A DNA stretch of 64,000 bases, from NCBI RefSeq assembly GCF_019059575.1, contig NW_024882785.1, forward strand, positions 62,001 to 126,000, in the 5' to 3' direction. Positions 32,882 through 50,741 of this stretch are shown piece by piece. Origin of the DNA: Amphibalanus amphitrite. Taxonomy: Eukaryota > Arthropoda > Thecostraca > Balanomorpha > Balanidae. The notes beneath the pieces were generated by a model. The model worked only from the letters and a program-made list of their open reading frames with translations, was not told where the DNA came from and did no database searches. Position 1 is the first letter of the stretch; the number at the start of each line of letters is the position of its first letter. The translations under genes were made by a program, and so were the position numbers.

Positions 32882-33150
32882 TATGTAGTGATGTCAATTA
32901 CAGAAAATCGGAATACCTACCGATACCAAACCAAATACAAACCAAAACCGCGGAGAAATACCGAAACCCAACCAACTTTGAAAGATGAGGGAAATACCAA
33001 CTTTTTACCAATTTCTTAGCCTCTTATACATTAGTAAGGGTTCATAATACCAACAAAATACCAAACACATTAGGATTGAAATACCAAATACCAAGTTGGT
33101 AACGGTTTGGTATCGGTATACCAAAAGTTGGTATCCGATTGACATCTCTA
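32882..33150. mobile_element. hAT-type MITE made of ATACCAAA words
   Basis: A perfect 8-bp duplication, ATCAGATC, lies at 32874-32881 and 33151-33158. The ends are related (TAGTGATGTCAATTAC at left, GATTGACATCTCTA at right). The body is almost only variants of ATACCAAAC and its complement. It shares its terminus with the 22080 element but has a different interior word. Confidence 0.75.
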
Positions 33151-33169
33151 ATCAGATCATTCCCTTACA

Positions 33170-33545
33170 CAGCTCATAGTCTCGCAGACTCGCGGCAGGT
33201 GCACTCACTCACTCACTCACTCACTCACTCACGTGAGTTAACAGTCGCACAACAGATGCACTCAAGTGGCAGTCTCACAACTCACAGTCACTACTTACAC
33301 TGAACTCACAGCTCGTAGTAGCTGCACTGAACTAATCCAGCTCACAGTAACTACATACACTGAACTCACAACTCACAGCAGCTACACTGAACTCACACCA
33401 CACAGTAGCTGCACTGAACTCACATTTTCACAGCAGCTTCACACAGATCACAGCTCACAGTAGCTGCACTGAACTCTAGTCTCACAGCAACTGCACTCAA
33501 CTCACATTTTCACAGCGGCTTCACTCAGCTCACTCACAGCTCACT
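33170..33545. repeat. Minisatellite with CTCACAGTAGCTGCACTGAA units
   Basis: Degenerate tandem units of roughly 25-30 bp, based on CTCACAGTAGCTGCACTGAA, span about 33170-33545. An (ACTC)n run lies at 33203-33231. Frames through it give Thr/Ser-rich artefacts. Confidence 0.8.
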
Positions 33546-35227
33546 GCAGTCCCCGTCCGTAGAGTCCGGCTGCTCAGCAGCCAGTGCAGGGCTGCAGCGT
33601 GCAGGGATCTGATCAAACCCAGTACATATCGAGCACGCCAGACCAGCGCTTCATGCACGTCTCCTGCTACATTTAGCACAAGGTCATATGCACTGGCCGC
33701 TGCAAACCTGTTTCGTGGTGTAAATTGCATATATGCAAGTGAAGCTTCCTTGGGAGAGGCTATAAGGTGTGTTTGTAATATTAGTCGTACTTTGGCCTGT
33801 GCTCGGTGCCGTGTCATTTGTTTATAAGATGTTTCAGTGCAGAAGAGCTATATTCTGGCTATATTTAGTTACAACTTGACATTCGACCCGTCACCGCAGC
33901 AGGCATACAGATCATAGAAGATCAATCCCCGTTAGCGAAACATTTCGATGGCTTGAAGTTGCTCAGTTGTAGTGTTTAACGTTGGAGCGCTCGGCCATCT
34001 GATTTTCAGCTATGAGGCATGAGCTCCGAATGCGTGGCTCGCAGGAGGTGACAGGGAATAGGCGAAGGCAGGTATGCACTAACCGTTGTACAAGACTGGT
34101 TTATTGGTAGCTTATCTTAGAAAGCACAATAATTGCAAGAGCCTGTGTCATTGAACCCGTCGTCTAATCATTTTTTATCATTTGTGTTTTTAACGATACC
34201 TACCTAGATATATTGCATGGTCAATTGTTCAAAGACATGGCAAGATTAGGGCAAGATAAGATATGGATAAATATAGGGCGGTCAAAACAAGCCGTGTAGG
34301 CATCGGTAAATGCTGTTTGAAGCAGCGATGCAAAAAAGAATCGCTCTCGGCGAACTTTGCTGCGGACAGTGTACAGCTTACACACGACTAAATGAGTAGG
34401 CACAAAAATCTCACCTGTCTCAATACCTTTGTTGGAGGGTACATACGCGGATAGGAAAGTGTTCAATGACCGGAGGCAGACTTTGTCCGATTGAGAAGTG
34501 GCTCCTATCGGGGCTTTGCCATCTCCGATTGACATTGCACAGACTGCGGTAGGCAGGACTTGTTTGCTGTGTAATTACGTCAGCCACTACAGGGTGGTTC
34601 GACTGCCGATGGCTTTGCTCTGCAGATAGGTTTTCCAGTCCACAATGTCAGACCTTAGTTGACAGTAATCAGAAAACTACGGTACTAAAAAAAAATACTT
34701 CTATAATAGCACATGTTATAGTAGCTCCTAAATATTGAATCCTGCACAAGTGTTTTTAGATGATGCCAAGATTGAAAAAGAGAGTCAGAGTTGTACAAGA
34801 TAAGCAATTGTAATAGTTCCTGTAGCGTTGTCGTTCCTGTCCTCTGACCTACCACAAATATTTACATCTCCATGGCCACACCGCCGGCCGTAAGTGAACT
34901 GTCATGGGTCAGTGGCACGTCGAAAGTAACCAGACCCATGCGTCATCGATGTGCGTGTGGAAGGATAGGGAGCGCACGGACTAAATGTGTGTTTGTGTGA
35001 GGGGGTGTGAGCTTTGGAGGGGGAGTGGGACCTGTCTGCGACTGTTTGCCTATTCACAAAGTAAGAGGCCAGCTCAAGACGCCGGGGAATCAGAAGGGTT
35101 CGAGTGACCGCACGTGCAGCATCAACGGAAAGGTAAGAGAAAGTGTCACGATCTGGGGCAGTCGACGAGTTGTTTACTCAAAGATGTTTCATTTAATTTT
35201 GTCTGGCTTTTTGATGAGTAATGTTTA
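33546..35227. other. Intergenic region between SULT genes 3 and 4
   Basis: No coding sequence is recognised. It presumably includes the promoters of SULT gene 3 (minus) and perhaps gene 4 (plus). A TTATAAAC on the minus strand near 33823 and a donor AAAG|GTAAGA at 35133 on the plus strand (possible 5'UTR exon of gene 4 around 35030-35132) are the only candidates. Confidence 0.3.
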
Positions 35228-35441
35228 ATTGTTACCAGGGCTGCGGAGTCGATGCTTTTTGGGATGACTCCGACTCAGAGTCAGAATCCGGCTTATAAAA
35301 TCGACTCCGGCTCAGCTCCGACTCCGGACGTTTTCCATAAAGTCCATATAGCCCAAGTCCATGATAGTTAAGTTCGTGGACGTGGTGGCTAGATGTTTTA
35401 TTTTGCCTGAAACAATCTTATGCCCGTTCCAAGAACTTGCA

Positions 35442-36252
35442 TCAACCCGGCAGTTGCTGAGGTATTTCGCTACCCACCGTTTGCTGGGGGGGGGGGCGTT
35501 AAACGCCCCCAGCCGATAACTCGAGAACCAATAGGCGCAGCGAAACGCACGAGGCGGCAAACGAAAGAAAGCGACGAGACGCTTTAGATGAGTACTTTAA
35601 AGTTGAATTTTGAGGTCACAGGTCGGGTCAAGGTCAGGTCAAACACCTGAAATCGGGTTTTCAGTAGCATGGACTTCAGGAGTCATGGGCGCCTCTCGTC
35701 ATAAACTCTGTCAAAACGGTGCACAATCCTTCATATAAAGCCTACAAGAGTGTCAGCTCCATGTAGGGGTCAGTCACGCATAGGTCAGGGTCAAGGTCAG
35801 GTCAACCGGGTAAGCACATATCTCCGAAAATCAGAACTGATATTCGCAACCTGTGACACATGTTTTGTGTGAGTAATTTTGGGCGTATGAACATGATGGT
35901 GACATTCACTTTATCATATGTGTACGTGTTTGGTTTTAAAAGTTCAATTTAAGAAATGCATGCATCATGGTCGTGAAGGAGTCACGAGAAATGGCCAAGA
36001 TTCAGTTCAAGATTTTGTAAAATGCGGAACGATAATCAATAATCGAAGATTGCCATTTGATTGGTCATGGTATTGGCAGTCTAATGGCGTTTACGGCATG
36101 TCTGTATGTCTATTCTGTGATTTTATATGATTTTTTTAACATATGCCGTTGTTGGTCGAAAACTCAGAAATCATGACGTCACTTAAACCTCGATCTCAAA
36201 TATTTTCCGACCGATCGTTTTACGCCCCCCCCCCCAGCAACTCGCGGGTTAA
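35442..36252 (+). mobile_element. TTAA element type B, copy 2
   Basis: The left boundary is TCAA 35442-35445 followed by CCCGGCAGTTGCTG. The right boundary is TTAA 36249-36252, shared with the type C element that follows. It has a G-run/CGTTAAACG/C-run hairpin near 35487-35512 and TCAAGGTCA at 35628-35636. It is about 810 bp; compared with the other B copies, a piece near the right end is missing (the GCGCGCC block). Confidence 0.82.
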
Positions 36253-37131
36253 CCCTATTAGTGGCAGGGGGGGTTGTTTTTATCCACCCCTCAGGTTTTT
36301 CGGGAATATCTCCGAAACCGCTGTAGCTACGATGCTGAAATTTTCTGACTTTTCCTAAAACTAAATTGGGCACATTCCCTGAAAGTTTCAAGTTCATAAC
36401 TTTACCAGGGGCGGCTCCAGAGCACTGGGAATTGGGGGGTCCTATTCGTGAAGCGAGTCATTTGGGCGAAGATCACGATGCTGCACCAGTTTTACGAACA
36501 GTGAATGAAAGGTATCATGTGATAACATACAAAGTTATTGTGCATCCTCTTTTGACACGTTTTTGCTATAATAGGCGGATCCAGGCGTCCAAAAAGGGGG
36601 GTTATTTTTACCTCCCAACATAGGTGCCCTGACACCGCCTATGCATGACCAATACAATTTTAGTCGTTCTCTCATAAGAAAATTGTAACATAACAAGACC
36701 ATTGCCACCCTTTTTAGAAACAGTACTAACAAAAACCTTATTTACTATACTTTTTGTGTACCCCCAATCTCAATGATCTGTATCCGCCTATGATTTTTGA
36801 AAATGCATTTTTTTAGGATCCCTGTGAATTCCTGGTTCATTCTCTATCGATCGGCAAAAGTTGCGTTAAGATTGGTTCAGAAACCTGGCCGTGATAAACA
36901 GTCTAAAATGTATCTGCAATTTGCCCGTTTTTACCCCCCTCTACCCCCCTACTGACATTTTTTAATTTTATTTTTTTTAGAAATGTAGATATCGTTGAGC
37001 GAAATCGAATGCCGTTTGAATTTTGAAAATCGGCCCGTTAGATCTCGAGATATCAAGGGGGGGGGGGGTCGTAAACAGCCCCCCCTGCCACTAATAGGGG
37101 GTAGCCAGGAGCCTGCCACTAAAAGGGTTAA
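36249..37131 (+). mobile_element. TTAA element type C, copy 1 (complete)
   Basis: It starts TTAACCCTATTAGTGGCAGG at 36249 and ends in TTAA 37128-37131. A G-run/TCGTAAACAG/C-run hairpin lies near 37055-37085, and the terminal motif occurs twice at the right end. Internal GGCGGATCCAGG/GGTGTCAGGGC-type inverted words suggest an older insertion shared with copy 2. No AGGTCA arrays here. Non-coding. Confidence 0.85.
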
Positions 37132-37603
37132 AAACATGCTTTACAAATAATATGCAGAATAAAAAGCAGATTTTGACGAACCCGCCGTCTTCTGCATTTT
37201 TCCGCTTTAAACGCTCATCCAAAACAGGAATACACCCTTTTTTCGACAAAGTCTGATTTTGGAAGGCCAACGAGCGTAGTATCGTCAAACCAACAGGTGC
37301 AGGACATGACATGCAGTGTCAATTCCGACTCCGGAGTCGGAGTCGGTAAGATTTTGGCGACTCCATTCCCGACTCCGACCCCGGGCAGAACTTTCTACTC
37401 CGACCGACTCCGACTCCGACTCCAACTCCGACTCTGCAGCCCTGATTGTTATATTTAGATATGAAACTTTTTTCAAACAGCTTGTTTCCTCGTTGAGCAG
37501 AATGCAAGGTCGTTCTTAGTGCATTTTGTCCGTTTTTTTTTCTCGTAAATCATGCTATAAAATGATACACAAGGTGGCTCAGCAAAATTGTCTTAAATTT
37601 CAG

Positions 37604-44186
<6,583 letters not shown>

Positions 44187-44277
44187 GGAACATAACCTAC
44201 ATGAAAGCGCTCATGGGATGCATAGGCCACTGCTCATGCAATGTCAAGTGTATGCGTCTGTGGACCGTGCATCAATG

Positions 44278-44283
44278 AATAAA
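44278..44283 (+). terminator. Polyadenylation signal of SULT gene 4
   Basis: AATAAA, 92 nt beyond the stop codon, is the nearest canonical signal. Confidence 0.65.
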
Positions 44284-45432
44284 GGCTTATTTGACAGAGC
44301 GTTTGATATGGCAAGAACTAAGAAGCATAAGTGGGCTCGTTCAACCACTCCGTAACACCGATAACATTTCCAGGAGCGCTAGTCGTTACTGTTTCCGTCG
44401 TCATTAGTTCAGAAGGTTGCTTTTACGCATTGGTTTATGGTGCGCTTATCATTGCGAAGTTGATGCCCTGGCTGCAATACGCAATGCAATTGCACGTATC
44501 GGCTAGTCACGCCATCTGAAACCAAGCTGACAACGGTATAGATGTCGCACATGTGGCCCACCTCGTCCGGGCGTGGTATGTTTCTGTGACTTGACGATGT
44601 TAGGCAACTGACCAGTGACAACAACTAGGAAATATTAGCTATTGGCAACAGCTGTGTTGACATTTTGTGGGCAGACACAACTCTTTGTTTCTTCCAATGT
44701 CCATGCAATGTGTGGCACGCTTCTCCGTGGGCAAAACAAAAAACAGCAACGCAACATAAGTGCATCGATCGTCCGAAATTACAATTATGCGATATGACAA
44801 TTCTAAGAGTACCTATTGTGCTCATTACTGTTTGTGTGCCCAGTGCAGTGAGTTTGTGTGTCTATGTGAGTGAGCCTCAGGTGGACTCAGGTGCCTCCCA
44901 GGCAGGCACCTGAATGCCTGCCTGACAGGCAAGTAAGCCTGTCTGTCCGTCCGTCCTTTTCTGTGTTTGTCTGTCCGTCTGATTCCATTACCGACCACTG
45001 ACCAGACTGTCCTACCCTTCCTCGACACCAGCCCCGCCTGTCGGCTGGTTCACTGACAGTCCCGTCGGTAAGGGAGGGGAGGGGGGGGCGGGGGTAAGTG
45101 GACAAAGCACTCCAAGTGGGCGGGACGGGGCACCTATAAGTACCCCTGGGGACCGCGCTGGGTAATGGTGCTCGGTCAGTGTGACTGACGGACCCACACG
45201 GTGAACGTGGTCCGGGTAGCGAGCTGGAAACAAGCTTCTTGAAGTTGTGTTGGACATAACCTATTCAACAGAGCAGACTTTAAATGAAACATAGTGGTTT
45301 GCTCAGCTTATTGTGAGGAAGAGCAGCGTTTTACCTTCTGTTTATTGTCATGCTGACTTTTTAATTTTCACATTGTTTTGACCTCTGCTCGAAAGATTAT
45401 CATAAAATATATGCCATCAGACAAAAAACTAC
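44284..45432. other. Intergenic; weak promoter candidate for the lectin gene
   Basis: No gene is visible. GC-rich sequence at 45000-45230 contains a TATAAG at 45135-45140 and a TCAGT at 45176, in tandem on the plus strand but spaced about 43 nt, wider than usual. It could drive the lectin gene with a leader interrupted by the 45433 element. Short GTCTGTCC repeats and an AGGCAGGCACCTGAATGCCT palindrome occur near 44895-44960. Confidence 0.3.
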
Positions 45433-45859
45433 TATAGTTCGTTTTTTTTTTTAAGTTTGACCCTCACTGTAAACGTCTTTTTGAACATAGCACGAGAATT
45501 GCTAGCTGAATTACTGAGAAAACTGGTTGGCGCACACTGATTTAACCAGATTTCACAGACGATCAATTTCATCAAATTTATTTACTATTTCACAGACTCG
45601 TAAATCGTATCTGCCAATGCCTACAGCCTCACAGGGATAGACGACTTCTCAGGAACTATGTCTGAACTAATAAATAAATTGCACGGCGCTTAACATAACG
45701 TTAAATCGTCGATGTTCAAAACTTATTTTTGAAAATATTATTCATAACTACAATACAATGTGCGCTTACCAGTTTTCTCAGTAATTCAGCAAGCAATTCT
45801 CGTGCTGTGTTCAAAGAGACGTTTACAGTGAGGGGCAAACTTAAGAAAAACGGACTATA
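45433..45859. mobile_element. Inverted-repeat MITE, about 95-bp ends
   Basis: TATAGTTCGTTTTTT at 45433 and its mirror ending near 45859 start arms that share CCTCACTGTAAACGTCT, GCACGAGAATTGCT and TGAATTACTGAGAAAACTGG. About 230 bp of AT-rich spacer separates the arms. Ends at TA would fit Tc1/mariner, but the target duplication is uncertain. Located just upstream of the lectin gene. Confidence 0.75.
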
Positions 45860-46163
45860 GTCCCATACTGAGCCTTCTTCAGTCTACTATTCAAGAGAAC
45901 ACACCGTTGGTCTATCTACCATCTATCTGTCTCTGAGGCATTGAATCTATCCAACGTCTCCTAGAATCTACGTCTCTACTGTCTCCAAAAAAGGTGTCGT
46001 TGCATCTCTTCAACGTCTCTTGGAGCTCAAAAGTTACGTGTCTCTGCCGTCTCCAGTGAGTCTGATCTCTACGCCGTCTCCACAGCGGCTGAAATAATCT
46101 CTCGCCGTCTCTCTCGTCTCTGTAAGTCTCCCCACCTCCGTCGCTTACCGCCTACCGACAGCG

Positions 46164-46934
46164 ATGACCTCGCTCCGACCCGGCCACTCCGTCCGGGTGC
46201 TGGCGGTGGTTGCTGTGATGGTGCTGCTGCCAGCGTCCAGCGCCGGAGCTGGTCGCTGGTTCAACTCCGACCCACCCATCAACCACACAGCTCTGACCAC
46301 GCTGCGAACCGGGTCAGCGATCCAGTGTGGACTCCGCTGTCTCATCGAGCCGCTCTGCGTGGGTCTGCGAGTGAGTGACCCTGACCCGGGACTCGACCCT
46401 AGCCTCGACCCGGGCTTCAGCTGCACCCCAGTGACCTGTCCCCCCGACTGGAGTGTCTTCTCGGGTGGCTGCTACCGCGTGTTCCCCGCCATTCTCTCGT
46501 GGCCGGACGCCGAGATCGCCTGCAACTCTGCCGGCACCGGCTCCCACTTGGTCTCCATCAGCTCCGCAGCCGAGAACGTCTTCGTCTCCACCCTGGCCCG
46601 GCAGGCGGGCGGCGTCTACTTCCACATCGGCATGTTCTGGCCGCTGGGCGCTCCTGCTGACGGCGCACGCTGGACGGACGGTTCACCGGTAACCTACACC
46701 GCCTGGTACAGCGGGCAGCCGAACGAAAACCACAACGGCATGTTCATAGCCACTAACCTGGCGGCGGAGCTGCAGGAGTGGAATGACATGGGTCCGAGTA
46801 CCTTACACGGATACATCTGCGAGCACCGGCTGAAGGGAACGGGGGTAGAGCCGCGAGAGGGCGAGGCAAGGAAAACTGCGGGGAGAATGACGAAGACTGA
46901 TGATGGGACGTCCTGGGCACTTCTTGTTGTGTAG
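46164..46934 (+). CDS. Secreted C-type lectin-like protein, single exon
   Basis: 256 aa. Residues 1 to about 30 are a signal peptide (hydrophobic VLAVVAVMVLLPASSAGA), so the product is probably secreted. An N-terminal Cys-containing segment (Cys55, 59 and 65, loosely like a PAN/apple start) is followed by an acidic Asp-Pro stretch (72-84). A C-type lectin domain then spans about 92-222, starting CPPDWSVFSGGCYRVF and ending YICE. A sugar-binding-type motif, QPN (185-187), and WND (206-208) are present. The paired cysteines that normally form the second disulfide are absent (GMF and MGP at those places), and the usual WIGL is replaced by FHIGM. The start is the first ATG of the frame. Ligand unknown; immunity or matrix roles are typical for the family. 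The coding DNA is GC-rich compared with its surroundings. Confidence 0.82.
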   Translation: MTSLRPGHSVRVLAVVAVMVLLPASSAGAGRWFNSDPPINHTALTTLRTGSAIQCGLRCLIEPLCVGLRVSDPDPGLDPSLDPGFSCTPVTCPPDWSVFSGGCYRVFPAILSWPDAEIACNSAGTGSHLVSISSAAENVFVSTLARQAGGVYFHIGMFWPLGAPADGARWTDGSPVTYTAWYSGQPNENHNGMFIATNLAAELQEWNDMGPSTLHGYICEHRLKGTGVEPREGEARKTAGRMTKTDDGTSWALLVV

Positions 46935-47058
46935 GAGTGGCGATGTGAGACACTGGCTCGGTTAGGTTTGTCGTTATTTCATCTATGTCTATCCTTCTGT
47001 TCCTCCATTTCTCTATCCTTTTCCACTTGGCTCCTCATCCGACTGTCTTGTCTTTTTC

Positions 47059-47277
<219 letters not shown>

Positions 47278-47433
47278 CCGGACCAGTAACTTCAGTAATA
47301 AAGTCACTAGCGACAGTCTCTATTTCTTCAGTGTACCGAGGAGTGGATAGACTGCATTTCATCAACTATAGGCTAATAATTGCTCTTGGAGAGGTTCTTC
47401 TTTGACTACGCTTGATGACTGTACATACCTTAC

Positions 47434-47439
47434 AATAAA
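47434..47439 (+). terminator. Polyadenylation signal of the lectin gene
   Basis: AATAAA about 500 nt after the stop; a second AATAAA follows near 47455. Confidence 0.55.
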
Positions 47440-47459
47440 TGTAACCTGTGCTATAATAA

Positions 47460-49494
47460 ATTTCACCTCTCAGCAGACAGCTTATTTGTTGAAATTTTAC
47501 AGAAACTAAGTTGGATGCCTTCTGATTGTTGCCAACTACTCCTTTGTTTGAGTTATAGATAATTACGAATCATAGCAGTATTACAAATTCATCAATTTGT
47601 GATTAAAGGGAAAAATCCGATTTGCACTTTTCTGGCATTGCGTCATACCGAGGCTGATGCTTGGATTCGTTTGTAATACATGATGAGTGTTATGTAATGA
47701 GTCTGCAAGTGGACTGGCATGGCAGACGACACAAGGTCGGCTGAAGCACATTTGCGGGTGGCTCATTGTGGAAATGGATGGACATTTACACTTACAAGCC
47801 GAGCCACGCTACCATGAGCCGCTACATCAGCTTCTTCATAAAAGTAGACGGATCAATTTTTATCAGCACACCCAGTTCCTGAAACCCTTCGATATAGCAA
47901 GGCTCAAGGAATGAAGTCATGGACCTTTTCACCGTGCTCTAACTCGAGCTAAATGTGATTACTGTCATTCTGAGTTCTCGTTAACAGTTCTGGTGGAGCT
48001 CATTTTCTTGTGTGCCTAGCGTCAACGATAGCCGTGCCTTTTTCATACCCATAAAAAGAGAATGGTGGACAATGGGATCTAAGTATGTCACCACCGTATC
48101 AGTGGCGGCGGAACACCTTCAATTAATGGATACACTCTATGAGTGACCCACACCACCATGTAACAAACATTTGAACAGTGAGAATAGTGGTGCGCGATTC
48201 TGCACGATTCAAAGTGTAGTGCACATTTCGTACTTTGAGTGGCGATAGCGGGAGAACAGTGTGAAGCTTCGAGGATCGGTCTTCAGTTCCCGGACCAGAA
48301 AGGTGGGGCCTATGTAATATCAAACTTCATCAAAATGATGATATACCTACTGTCCCTTTAAAGCTCAATATCACTTGTGATGAGACCGAATGTTCGCGCG
48401 TTTTTCTGTTTCGGCAGATAAGGCTGCGCGGAATGTTTGTTCCTATTATGGGAAAGTTTAAGTAGTAACGAGAACATGGCATGTCTCTGGCACACATGCC
48501 AAAACAAGGCGACAGTTGTCTGTTGTTCTTTTGCTAGTTTGAACTTTTGATGGGAGTGGAGGGTGTCCTGCTGTCAAAATTCACTTCAAATTTCCCAGCA
48601 TTGGTTATATCGCTGTGTCATCAGTGCATTAGTCATTGCCTTAGCAGCTTGCATTACAAGTTACCACCGCACAACATTGCGTACAGAAACTCTGACGACG
48701 TAAGTCGTAAGTTAGCTGCTTTCTTAGCTTCAAAAGTGTCATACCTTAGTCAGTGTCATAACTTTAGCGCCATTAGTGTCAGTGCTCCATTATTGTATCT
48801 TGAACACAACAACACAGGCACTGGTTCTTCAGAGAGTTTTTTATTCGTGACTCGGCAAAACATCTTCGAGTGTCGTGACTTTGACTTCGTGACGGATATA
48901 AGTTAAAGACTACGCTGCCTAATGAGCAGTGCTATAGGCGGTTGCTGCTCCTAAGAATTCAAATTGGATGAAAAAAAATACTCATTCCCACACACGTACG
49001 CGCACTGATAATTTCCCTTCCTGTCCCATCCTGCTCCTGACGGCGTTCTCCGCGGTGTTTCTCCTCTACTGTATCTGTCCATTTACTGTACCCCACTTAA
49101 TCCCATTTTCCTGGGTTCCTCTTACCGCCACCCCATCCATCTAATACCTCCGGAGCAGTGGACAGATGCTCCCTCCCCCCCCCCCCTGAGAGTAGGAGCT
49201 GTCGATCAGGCCCACTCACTGCACGTTTCTCAGACAGACCCCCCTGTGCCGGGGGTAGGGGGGGTCCGCTCTCGCAGCAGTACTCGGGCGGTAAAGATCC
49301 CGCTCTTCCGTCAGACGGGGAGATCCGATCATTTCTGGCGATCGGCTAGCGGCATTTTTATGCATTCATTACTTTGTTTTTCCTCTTTTCTTGTATTGTT
49401 TTCTGAGCATCTGTGTTATATGTGCTTTTCGATATTCCTGTTATATTCCTCTCCATCTATCTACCTATCTCTTTTCAACCGTCTTATCAGCTCC
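47460..49494. other. Non-genic stretch with one stray MITE end
   Basis: No gene is supported. A 119-codon open frame at 48547-48906 has no recognisable domain and no splice context. CAGTGGCGGCGGAAC at about 48105 resembles one end of the hAT MITE family at 42430, without a partner. A C-run lies near 49174. Confidence 0.35.
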
Positions 49495-49614
49495 GCTTTC
49501 CAGCCGTTTCCTCCTCTATCTCTCTCCCTCTCCCTCCCTCCCTCTCTCTCTCTCTACTCTCTCTCCTTCCTCTCTCTCTCTCCCTCCCTCCCTCTCTCTC
49601 CCCCTCTCTTTCTC

Positions 49615-49649
<35 letters not shown>

Positions 49650-49720
49650 TCCCTCTCTCTCTCTTTCTTTCCCTCCCCTTCTCCCTCCCTCTATCTCTCT
49701 CTCCCTCCCTCTCTCTCATC
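49495..49720. repeat. CT-rich low-complexity tract
   Basis: Mixed CTCT/CCCT words over about 225 bp. Open frames are Leu/Ser/Pro artefacts. Confidence 0.9.
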
Positions 49721-49797
49721 CGTTCGCTGCGCTCTCCGCCAATATCGAGTCGGTCAGAGCTCAGCCAGTAGCTGGAGAGCCGACGGGCCGGTCGGAC

Positions 49798-49862
49798 GGA
49801 CCACGGACCATCAGGACCACGGACCACGGACCACGGACCACGGACCACGGACCAGCAGGACC
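49798..49862. repeat. GGACCAC tandem repeat
   Basis: Seven-base units of GGACCAC in a slightly broken array of about eight copies. Confidence 0.85.
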
Positions 49863-50710
49863 ACAGCGCCCCCGGACAGACCAGACCGTCGGCTGAGAGA
49901 GGAGATCACAAGCCAGCAGGACCACTATCGAGTGGAGAGACCGCTGATCACAGCAAACAAAAGCCAGTGACGAGGGACGACAAAGAACGAAACAGACCAC
50001 GACGTGAGAGGACGTTCAGGAAGAGGAGCTACCGCGGATCTACAGTGAGGGGTCGAGGAACAGTGAAACAGCCGCGGACGACCACACAGCTGACAGATCC
50101 CGCTACAAAGCTGAGATCTTGTGGACCATTTTGTACGGAGCTGTATGGTAGAAGCAAAAACGCAAAGCAACGGGCATTGCTGAATGGTGAGTTCTCTTAT
50201 GTTATTGTTGTTGTTTTTTGTACTTGGTTTTGTTGTTGCCTTTGTGCTTTTCTTGTATGCTGTGCTGTGTGTTTTTGATTGCATGAAAGTAAATGAAGGT
50301 CAATATTTTTTTTACGATTTTCTTTTTATCATGCGTGTTGTTTATTGCAGTCGACGATCCAAAAGAAAGTGCCAATAGGGATCGCTGCGCCAGCACTCCT
50401 TTTTACAGCGTTTTGTGCGAGTTATGAGCTAGAAAAAAATGGAATGACTGAAAAGAGGTCTATACATTTCCTTTATGTAGCGTGCAGATTGTCCGTGGTG
50501 ATCCAAAGAGCCTGTACGTCGTGGACATCTTTTCCAGTTGTCAAAAATTGCCGAAATAGATGACGGATCGTATGCACGACAGCCATATCTTACGAATGAT
50601 TTTACTGGAAATGTTCTATGCTTGGCAAAATCAAAATGTGTTCGTTTTGAAATGATGATCATCGTTAACATTCTACTGGATGACCACTGTTGCAAGACTT
50701 ACTGAAAATT

Positions 50711-50741
50711 ATGTATGTATGTATGTATGTATGTATGTATT
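50711..50741. repeat. (ATGT)n microsatellite
   Basis: About eight ATGT units. Confidence 0.95.

Larger units (their letters stand above)
35236..37444. mobile_element. hAT-type MITE made of GACTCC words, carrying two TTAA elements
   Basis: The ends CAGGGCTGCGGAGTC (35236) and GACTCTGCAGCCCTG (ending 37444) have 8-bp flanks ATTGTTAC (35228-35235) and ATTGTTAT (37445-37452), one mismatch. Its own sequence, at 35236-35441 and 37132-37444, is largely GACTCC/GGAGTC words. Types B and C TTAA elements are inserted inside. It ends about 160 bp before the SULT gene 4 start codon. Confidence 0.8.

Noticed and set aside
33266-33463. A Thr/Ser-rich 65-aa protein
   Set aside because: Encoded entirely by the CTCACAGTAGCTGCACTGAA minisatellite.
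46314-46625. Antisense 103-codon frame under the lectin
   Set aside because: A GC-rich shadow of the lectin coding sequence, low complexity, no domain.
48547-48906. A 119-codon gene
   Set aside because: No domain, signal peptide, promoter or splice evidence; consistent with a chance frame.
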